From: GCA-003244245 sp046262495
GTDB lineage: Bacteria > Actinomycetota > Actinomycetes > Mycobacteriales > Pseudonocardiaceae
DNA length: 7,407 nucleotides
Direction: 5' to 3'
Assembly (NCBI GenBank): GCA_046262495.1
Contig: JBHEMR010000058.1
Coordinates: forward strand, 1 to 7,407
A program made the position numbers and the translations under genes. Below the pieces are notes generated by a model. That model ran no database searches. It was not told the origin of the DNA and was given only the letters and a program-made list of their open reading frames with translations. This document shows positions 1-4,872 of this stretch, piece after piece (the first letter of the stretch is position 1; each line of letters opens with the position of its first letter).

Positions 1-1
1 A

Positions 2-814
<813 letters not shown>

Positions 815-863
815 CCGAGGCTGGTGCGCCTTTCGGGGGCATCGCGGGATCGCCGCGCGAACT

Positions 864-1061
864 TCAGCGGCGGTACTCGCCATACTCGTCGATAGCAGCC
901 TCGTCGATAACAGCCTCGTCGGCACCATCGCCGAGGTGATGGCTGTCACCGTTGCCGCCCGACAGCTCTCGTTGGAGAGCTGCTAAGTCTGTGGCGGGGG
1001 AGCTGTACTTGAGTTCCCGCGCCACCTTCGTCTGCTTGGCCTTCGCACGGCCGCGCCCCAT
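864..1061 (-). CDS. DUF3073 small conserved actinobacterial protein (Rv0810c-like)
   Basis: This is a 65-residue protein of unknown function, recognised from its basic head MGRGRAKAKQTKVARELKYS, which is typical of DUF3073 proteins lying next to purM in actinobacteria. Residues 1-20 are rich in Arg and Lys. The tail after about residue 40 is acidic, with a short internal repeat (VIDEA, then AIDE). The frame stays open upstream, but ATG at 1061 is chosen because the conserved MGRGR begins there and a GAGGGGG Shine-Dalgarno site (1069-1075) lies 7 bases ahead of it. Length is close to the roughly 60 residues I recall for the M. tuberculosis homologue. It converges with purM and is separated from the upstream rsiG-like gene by 147 bases that include a hairpin, so it probably has its own promoter. 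No enzyme motif or membrane segment is visible. The bipolar charge suggests nucleic acid or ribosome binding, but that is only inference. Confidence 0.92.
   Translation of the reverse strand: MGRGRAKAKQTKVARELKYSSPATDLAALQRELSGGNGDSHHLGDGADEAVIDEAAIDEYGEYRR
886..915. repeat. Two 15-bp tandem repeats in the DUF3073 tail
   Basis: The unit TCGTCGATAGCAGCC (886-900) is followed directly by TCGTCGATAACAGCC (901-915), differing at one base. On the - strand this encodes the repeated acidic motif in the DUF3073 C-terminus. It is in frame, so copy-number change would lengthen or shorten the tail by five residues without breaking the gene. Confidence 0.8.
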
Positions 1062-1182
1062 GGCTCGACCCCCTCGCACGCAGGGACGAAGCCATCCGGG
1101 GGATTCGGCGGCCTCGTTATCTCGACAACATCCGTTAGGTACCACCGTACAGGGTTGCGCGGATCTCGTGCGATCTGGCCGC

Positions 1183-1201
1183 GCCACTACGGGGAAGTGG
1201 C
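1183..1201 (-). terminator. Hairpin after the rsiG-like gene
   Basis: Perfect 6-bp stem GCCACT (1183-1188) with AGTGGC (1196-1201) and a 7-base loop, beginning 7 bases after the rsiG-like stop codon on the - strand. There is no T-tract, which is common for mycobacterial terminators. The stem is short, so this is a candidate end of the nur-ygfZ-rsiG transcript rather than a certain one. Confidence 0.4.
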
Positions 1202-1208
1202 ACATCCC

Positions 1209-1781
1209 TTAATCGGCGAGGCGGCGTTGCTCGGCGAGCAGCTCGTCGACCGAGGCACTCCCGCTGGCATACCGGGAGCCGATCTCAGCGTTGAGGGTGT
1301 CCACGACCTGCTGTACCTCGCGCCGACGCTGAGATACCGACGACTCCTCCGTGCGGTATGCCGCCAGTGCACCCTCGAGCTGCTCAGCCGACAGCGACCC
1401 GACGTCGGACAGATCCGCGTCGGCGACCAGCGCCTCGACGTGGCGGCGGTGCGCCTCGGCCCGGGAGGGTTGCAGCGTCTGATGACGACCCGAACCCGTT
1501 GCCGGGCCCACCGCATTCACCGCCAGGATGCGGGCCAAATCGGCGACGATGGGAGCGGTGCCCCCTTCGCGGCGGCGCCGTTGTTCGGCGCGCACGAGGT
1601 CGATCCGGGCGTGCAACAGCCGCCGCAGGTAGGACAGGTCCGTCTCTTCCTGGGCCGCGTCGTCTCGCCGCGCGCGCACCTCGGCGAGCCTCAACTCGCC
1701 CAGCCCAGTACTGAAGGCGGGCGCCAGCACCCGATCAATGCGCCGACGTCCCCCATGACGAACCTCGATCACGCCGACCAT
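1209..1781 (-). CDS. rsiG: RsiG-like (AmfC-type) c-di-GMP-binding anti-sigma factor homologue
   Basis: A 190-residue soluble, strongly helical, charged protein. Two helices each carry the RsiG c-di-GMP signature E-x3-S-x2-R-x3-Q-x3-D. Copy 1 is E46, S50, R53, H57, D61, with His in place of Gln. Copy 2 is E146, S150, R153, Q157, D161 and is exact. The copies are exactly 100 residues apart. In Streptomyces, RsiG uses such paired motifs on a coiled coil to bind a c-di-GMP dimer, which lets it hold the sporulation sigma factor WhiG; homologues are often labelled aerial mycelium formation protein. ATG at 1781 follows GGAAGG at a 7-base spacing. The gene lies 28 bases after ygfZ and is probably cotranscribed with ygfZ and nur. 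The motif match supports c-di-GMP binding well. The sigma partner is unknown: WhiG is not known in mycobacteria and no sigma gene lies in the window. There is no signal peptide or membrane segment. Confidence 0.82.
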   Translation of the reverse strand: MVGVIEVRHGGRRRIDRVLAPAFSTGLGELRLAEVRARRDDAAQEETDLSYLRRLLHARIDLVRAEQRRRREGGTAPIVADLARILAVNAVGPATGSGRHQTLQPSRAEAHRRHVEALVADADLSDVGSLSAEQLEGALAAYRTEESSVSQRRREVQQVVDTLNAEIGSRYASGSASVDELLAEQRRLAD

Positions 1782-1809
1782 CCTGGCACCTTCCCGCTCG
1801 ATGCGGAAT

Positions 1810-2841
1810 TTAGGACCTCAGGCGGCGCAGTGCTGCGCGGCCCGGGGGTTCGCCGGTGTCGGGGGGAATTGAGTTGGGATCTACTGCGGCGGCTGACTTG
1901 CCGGCTTGCAGGGGGGTGGTTGGCTCTACTGAACGTTTGAGCAGGGCTAGGGCGATGGCGCCTAGTTCGTAATGGGTGGCGACGGTGCCGACCCGGCCTA
2001 CTACGCGCTCGCCGGCCGTCACCGGATCCCCGGTGACGGGCAGGGTCTCCGGTGACTCCAGGTGCAGCAGCACCATCCGTCGCGGCGGGCGCCCCAGATT
2101 GGATACCCGTGCCACCGTCTCCTGGCCGCGGTAACACCCCTTGTCCAGGTGAACCGCCGGACCGATCCAGCCGACCTCGTGCGGGATGGTGCGCTCGTCG
2201 GTGTCGATGCCCAGTCGCGGCCGCAGGGCCGCCGCCCGGATCGCCTCGTAAGTCCACGTGCCGGCCGGTGCGGCGCCCGCATCGACAAGCTGGCGCCAGG
2301 CGTTGGTGAGCTCGCCGCGCGGCACCAGCAGGTCGGCCCGACTTGACTCGACGCGCGCAAACCCACCCAGTTCGCCAGCGCGCTCGAGCACGTCACCGGT
2401 GCCAGGCCCCAACAGCGAGAGCACGGCCAGCTCCGGCGTCGCATCCCGGGGTGCCACCTTCGACCAGAACACCATCGAGTGCAGGTAGGCGAGCAGCCCC
2501 TGCGCCCGACCTGGGTCGGTGTCCAGCCACACCGTGTCCTCCACATGGGAGACCACAGCGTGGTGTTCGACGTGTCCTCGCAGGTCTAGGACTAGCGCCT
2601 CGGTGTGCGCACCGTCGCCGAGCGCGAGCAGGTGCTGGGAGGTGATGGTGTGCAGCCAGCTCAACCGATCCTCGCCCGGCACGGCGAGCACCTCGCGGTG
2701 CGACCGGTCCACCACCGCGACGTCGCTGTCGGCGGCGCGTTGCTCCCCCAACGGGTCACCGTGGTGCCAGGCGACCCCGGCGTCTGGGGATCCGTCCGGC
2801 GGCGGCACCGCTCCCGGCAGCTCCAGCAGCGGTGATGTCAC
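1810..2841 (-). CDS. ygfZ: YgfZ/GcvT-family folate-binding protein
   Basis: A 343-residue protein of the YgfZ (COG0354) family, which has the fold of the glycine-cleavage T protein GcvT. E. coli YgfZ binds tetrahydrofolate and helps assemble or repair certain Fe-S proteins; a like role here is inferred from family. The diagnostic motif K-G-C-Y-x-G-Q-E is intact at residues 234-241 (KGCYRGQE, Cys236), followed by the usual basic stretch ARVSNLGRPPRR. The N-terminal half (about 40-130) matches the GcvT-like domain, and residues 265-305 resemble the C-terminal barrel. The last 35 residues are proline-rich and probably disordered. The GTG start overlaps the nur stop by 4 bases (GTGA), with no good Shine-Dalgarno site, so translation is probably coupled to nur. 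From memory it corresponds to M. tuberculosis Rv0811c. The frame is complete. Confidence 0.9.
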   Translation of the reverse strand: MTSPLLELPGAVPPPDGSPDAGVAWHHGDPLGEQRAADSDVAVVDRSHREVLAVPGEDRLSWLHTITSQHLLALGDGAHTEALVLDLRGHVEHHAVVSHVEDTVWLDTDPGRAQGLLAYLHSMVFWSKVAPRDATPELAVLSLLGPGTGDVLERAGELGGFARVESSRADLLVPRGELTNAWRQLVDAGAAPAGTWTYEAIRAAALRPRLGIDTDERTIPHEVGWIGPAVHLDKGCYRGQETVARVSNLGRPPRRMVLLHLESPETLPVTGDPVTAGERVVGRVGTVATHYELGAIALALLKRSVEPTTPLQAGKSAAAVDPNSIPPDTGEPPGRAALRRLRS

Positions 2842-3269
2842 GAGCCGTCGCTGTCTGCGTGTTCCAGGCAGTGCACGCAGCGCCCGGACAGCGCAAGATG
2901 GCTGGGATTGAGCACGAACCCGAAGCGGTCGCGTAAGCGCGCGGTGAGGTCGGTGAGCTCCTCAGGGGGTATCTCGGTAACCTCGCCGCAGCGGTGACAC
3001 ACCAGGTGCACGTGCTCGTGCGCTTGGGTGGAGTAGCTCGGCGCTCCGTGCCCAAGGTGGGTGTGCCAGACCAGGTCGAGGCCCTCGAGCAGGTCCAGAG
3101 TGCGATAGATGGTGGTGATGTTCACTGCGGGCGCGACGCGTTGGACCTGCTCGCAGATTCGTTCTGGCGTGGCGTGCTGCAATTCCCGCACCGCGTCGAG
3201 CACGAGTTGGCGTTGCGGAGTCATCCGCAGACCGCGGTCGTGCAACGTGCGACGCAGGCTGGTGTCCAC
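2838..3269 (-). CDS. nur: Fur-family regulator closely resembling nickel-responsive Nur
   Basis: A 143-residue Fur-family repressor with an N-terminal winged helix (TPQRQLVLDAV at 17-27, NITTIYRTLDLLE at 50-62) and a C-terminal metal and dimer domain. It matches Streptomyces Nur, which represses nickel uptake and sodF when nickel is bound. The Nur metal-ligand histidines as I recall them (33, 70, 72, 86, 88, 90, 126) align with H32, H69, H71, H84, H86, H88 and H124 here, all present, and the surrounding VWHTHLGHGAPSY is very like the Nur block. Two CxxC pairs (C91/C94, C131/C134) could bind a structural zinc. GTG 3269 is chosen because similarity begins there and a TACCAT box ends 7 bases upstream, which suggests a leaderless mRNA; the open frame extends much further upstream but without homology. 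It heads the nur-ygfZ-rsiG set. Nickel specificity is inferred from ligand conservation; another divalent metal remains possible. Confidence 0.87.
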   Translation of the reverse strand: MDTSLRRTLHDRGLRMTPQRQLVLDAVRELQHATPERICEQVQRVAPAVNITTIYRTLDLLEGLDLVWHTHLGHGAPSYSTQAHEHVHLVCHRCGEVTEIPPEELTDLTARLRDRFGFVLNPSHLALSGRCVHCLEHADSDGS

Positions 3270-3276
3270 AACAACG

Positions 3277-3282
3277 ATGGTA
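3277..3282 (-). promoter_or_regulatory. Candidate -10 box of a leaderless nur promoter
   Basis: TACCAT on the - strand fits the mycobacterial TANNNT -10 consensus and ends 7 bases before the nur GTG, so transcription could begin at or next to the start codon. No convincing -35 is seen. The absence of a Shine-Dalgarno site ahead of this GTG supports the reading. Confidence 0.4.
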
Positions 3283-3297
3283 GCCCTGCGTGGCGCT

Positions 3298-3323
3298 GCA
3301 ACGTACTGCCGCATTGACGTTGC
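3298..3323. promoter_or_regulatory. Inverted repeat upstream of nur, candidate operator
   Basis: GCAACGT (3298-3304) and ACGTTGC (3317-3323) form a perfect 7-bp inverted repeat with a 12-base spacer, lying about 29-54 bases ahead of the nur start and ahead of the opposite-strand short frame. As I recall it, the Streptomyces Nur box is TTGC and GCAA half-sites with a 5-base gap; this site uses the same half-site words in outward order, so it is not a match to that consensus. A second inverted pair, GTACTGCC (3303-3310) and GGCAGTAC (3350-3357), overlaps it. A regulatory role is inferred from position only. Confidence 0.3.
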
Positions 3324-3362
3324 CGAACCCGCCGTGACGCGGATAGCGTGGCAGTACACGTG

Positions 3363-3376
3363 AAAGGAGGTGGTCC
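3363..3376 (+). promoter_or_regulatory. Extended Shine-Dalgarno sequence
   Basis: AAAGGAGGTGGTCC differs at one base from AAAGGAGGTGATCC, the full complement of the bacterial 16S rRNA 3' end, and that difference still allows a G-U pair. Counting the G at 3362, this gives about 15 continuous pairs with the anti-Shine-Dalgarno tail, far more than the 4 to 7 seen ahead of the other genes here. It lies 10 bases (measured from AGGAGG) before a TTG that opens a 12-codon frame. Confidence 0.75.
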
Positions 3377-3380
3377 AAGG

Positions 3381-3419
3381 TTGAACGGCTATAGGACTCG
3401 TGAGGTGGCTGTCAGCTAG
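3381..3419 (+). CDS. Possible 12-residue leader peptide or small protein
   Basis: A TTG-initiated frame encodes MNGYRTREVAVS and stops at TAG (3417-3419). The same frame is open from a GTG at 3360, which would add seven residues (MKGGGPR) made largely from the ribosome-binding sequence itself. The unusually strong Shine-Dalgarno site just ahead is the main reason to think it is translated. It points away from nur, and no + strand gene follows: the next 170 bases are strongly structured and then meet the 3' end of the nitrobindin-like gene head-on. In M. tuberculosis I recall a + strand aminotransferase gene (Rv0812) at about this place, so this could be a leader that lost its gene, or the coding part of a small RNA. 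No hydrophobic segment or known motif is visible. I do not recognise the peptide. Confidence 0.45.
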   Translation: MNGYRTREVAVS

Positions 3420-3474
3420 TGCCGCCGACGGCCGTGGAAGGCCACCTCTGTGAGAGGCGGCCGGCGAATCCAAG

Positions 3475-3557
3475 GCAGTCACCCGGCCCCCGGGGTGCCG
3501 AGCAGTGGTCCCGCTCGGGCTCGCCGCTTCGCGCGGCGACCCCCGGGGGCTGACTGC
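3475..3557. terminator. Large branched inverted repeat between convergent transcripts
   Basis: An outer stem pairs GCAGTCA (3475-3481) with TGACTGC (3551-3557). After a 4-base left bulge it continues as ten pairs between 3486-3495 and 3541-3550 (GCCCCCGGGG with CCCCGGGGGC). Inside are two hairpins: CCGAGC/GCTCGG (3498-3503 with 3513-3518, 9-base loop) and TCGCCGC/GCGGCGA (3521-3527 with 3533-3539, loop TTCGC). It begins 34 bases past the nitrobindin-like stop on the - strand and lies past the short + strand frame, so it could act as a bidirectional terminator or be the body of a structured RNA. No T-tract is present on either side. It is not a tRNA. The preceding bases 3421-3465 also fold into small hairpins, such as CCTCT/AGAGG at 3445-3457. 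Confidence 0.55.
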
Positions 3558-3591
3558 TTTCCGGGCCGCGTAGATCACCCGACGACGTAGC

Positions 3592-4224
3592 TCACCCAAC
3601 GACTCGGTGCAGCAGGGTTGAGACATGCGGCTGCATGGGTTGGCCGACCATTGCGCGTTGCTCGACGTAGGCGAGGTCGCCGCCCTCAACGATGCCGTAG
3701 AGCCGGTGCGCCCCGGTGACCTCTTTGGCCGAGGAAGTTCGCACCACCGCGTCGGTGGCCAGCTCCCACGAGGTCTGGCTGCACGGCCGTCCGTAGTAGA
3801 GCTCGATGATGCCGGTGCCGTGCGCGGCAAGCAGCTCGATGGTGTCATCGGCCTGCGGCCGCCAGAACCCGGTTTCCCGAGCCGCCGGTCGGATCACCTT
3901 GCCGGCACCGTCTAGCAACCACGCCCGCGACTCGTAGCGGAGAAACGCCCGCCCGTCGTGGCAGATCACCACCTGCTGGCCGAAGCGGTACGGTCCATCG
4001 ATGGTCGGGTAGACGATCTCCCCTTCGCCGCGCCAAATTCCGACCAGCGGCAGCAGGCTCAGACACTGAGGGTGCAGCTGCGGCCCTTCGCGCAGGTTCG
4101 CGGTGTCGCCGGGAATCGGTAGGTCGGTGAATTCAGGAAGGTTGCGGGTACCAGTGCGCGCCGCGCGCTCGGCGGTGACCCGCAGCGTGTCATCGCCGCT
4201 CAAGCCGTTAGGACCGCTGGTCAC
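3592..4224 (-). CDS. Nitrobindin-like beta-barrel protein (Rv0813c-like)
   Basis: A protein of 210 residues from GTG 4224, in the family of Rv0813c and nitrobindins (10-stranded beta-barrels resembling fatty-acid-binding proteins; several bind heme and handle NO or peroxynitrite). The family entry motif GIWRGEGEIVYPTI lies at 62-75, followed by alternating hydrophobic strands. Near the C-terminus is QPMQPHVSTLL with His200, in the place where heme-binding relatives carry the axial histidine; whether this protein binds heme is not shown, and Rv0813c itself was described as lipocalin-like. An ATG at 4236 gives four more residues but has no good Shine-Dalgarno site and overlaps a TATGAT box that ends 7 bases before the GTG, so I prefer a leaderless GTG start. 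The first 50 residues are polar and probably flexible. There is no signal peptide, so it is cytosolic. Physiological ligand unknown. Confidence 0.88.
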   Translation of the reverse strand: MTSGPNGLSGDDTLRVTAERAARTGTRNLPEFTDLPIPGDTANLREGPQLHPQCLSLLPLVGIWRGEGEIVYPTIDGPYRFGQQVVICHDGRAFLRYESRAWLLDGAGKVIRPAARETGFWRPQADDTIELLAAHGTGIIELYYGRPCSQTSWELATDAVVRTSSAKEVTGAHRLYGIVEGGDLAYVEQRAMVGQPMQPHVSTLLHRVVG

Positions 4225-4231
4225 TCTTGGG

Positions 4232-4237
4232 ATCATA
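4232..4237 (-). promoter_or_regulatory. Candidate -10 box of the nitrobindin-like gene
   Basis: TATGAT on the - strand is close to the ideal TATAAT and ends 7 bases before GTG 4224, the same spacing as at nur and the P450. It decides between two starts: if it is the -10, the ATG at 4236 is upstream of the transcript and cannot be used. No clear -35 is seen. Confidence 0.5.
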
Positions 4238-4340
4238 GGCGGTCGCCACGCCCCACCGGTTGATCACCGTTTGGGTGTCGTCAGCGACCTGATTTGTCGC
4301 CCCACGCGCCCGAACCCGATCACTACAGCGTCACCACGCA

Positions 4341-4742
4341 TCAGCCCACTTGTAGTTGAAGCAGGGCGAGCTTGGGGTTCTCCAGTTCCACGTCGAAGGT
4401 TCCCGGCTTGTTCGCGGTGAAGACGACAGATGCGGTGCTGGCCGCGGGAACCTTGACCGCGCGCTCGTAACCGTGCACATGGATCTCGTCGGCCACATCG
4501 CTGCTCACTGAGATGACCACGGGGGTGCCCAGGGGCACCGTCACCTTGCCGGTATCACCGCTAGCCTTCCCGCCCCGGACCTTGACGCTGATCGTGCGGA
4601 CGGTCAGCGCCGGCGCCCGTCCCGGTGCCGCCGACGGGCCGCCCGGATTGGAACCGGGCACCGTAGCTGTGCCCTGCCCGCAGCCTCCGAGTATCCCGAT
4701 CAGCACCGCCCCGGTAGCTATCGCCATTCCGACCCGACCCAT
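4341..4742 (-). CDS. Cupredoxin-like lipoprotein
   Basis: A 133-residue exported protein. Residues 1-21 form a lipoprotein signal: Arg3, a hydrophobic run MAIATGAVLIGILGG, then a lipobox LGGC with the lipidated Cys21. A Pro/Ser/Gly-rich linker (22-45) leads to one beta-sandwich domain (about 47-133) resembling the cupredoxin-like domains of many actinobacterial lipoproteins. It has DEIHVHGYERAVKVPA at 85-100 and NKPGTFDVELENPK at 111-124. H88 and H90 are the obvious metal candidates. Cys21 is the only cysteine and no C-terminal His/Met ligand set is seen, so a blue copper site is unlikely. ATG 4742 is preceded by GGGGGAGGAA at good spacing. It sits between the P450 (130 bases upstream) and the nitrobindin-like gene (104 bases downstream), with no tight operon link. 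Its role is unknown; periplasmic metal handling is a guess from fold. Confidence 0.8.
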   Translation of the reverse strand: MGRVGMAIATGAVLIGILGGCGQGTATVPGSNPGGPSAAPGRAPALTVRTISVKVRGGKASGDTGKVTVPLGTPVVISVSSDVADEIHVHGYERAVKVPAASTASVVFTANKPGTFDVELENPKLALLQLQVG

Positions 4743-4872
4743 TGTGTTCCTCCCCCGTTACCGTCCGTGCTAGAGCGAACAGCCTGCCATAACGCTCAAG
4801 ACGATTTTGCAGAGCTATCGCGCTGGCGTTGCGGGCTCGCGGCGGCGTTGTGATCCGTCGCCCTGAGCTCGA

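Noticed and set aside
815..863. Terminator between purM and DUF3073
   Set aside because: Only a 4-bp GCGG/CCGC pairing is visible in this 49-base gap, too weak to call.
886..915. CRISPR-like or phase-variation repeat
   Set aside because: Only two adjoining 15-bp units without spacers. They encode an acidic repeat in frame, so simple coding repetition is enough.
1155..1940. 261-codon open frame on the + strand over the rsiG-like gene
   Set aside because: It crosses the ends of two - strand genes, has no good ribosome site and no family pattern. The opposite frame carries the paired c-di-GMP motifs.
3475..3557. Cloverleaf-like fold as a tRNA
   Set aside because: It lacks the T-loop consensus, the 7-bp acceptor with CCA-adjacent geometry and a proper anticodon arm, and its outer stem of 17 pairs is too long.
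3360..3560. Riboswitch such as a cobalamin (B12) or metal-sensing element
   Set aside because: I found no B12-box or other conserved riboswitch core, and no + strand gene follows that it could control.
3270..3848. Long N-terminal extension of the Fur protein
   Set aside because: The open frame continues upstream through the folded repeat and into the nitrobindin-like gene, but the extra sequence is low-complexity and Fur similarity begins at the GTG at 3269.
4743..4872. Promoter and terminator between the lipoprotein and the P450
   Set aside because: Apart from the Shine-Dalgarno site of the lipoprotein I saw no well-spaced -35/-10 pair and no strong hairpin in these 130 bases.
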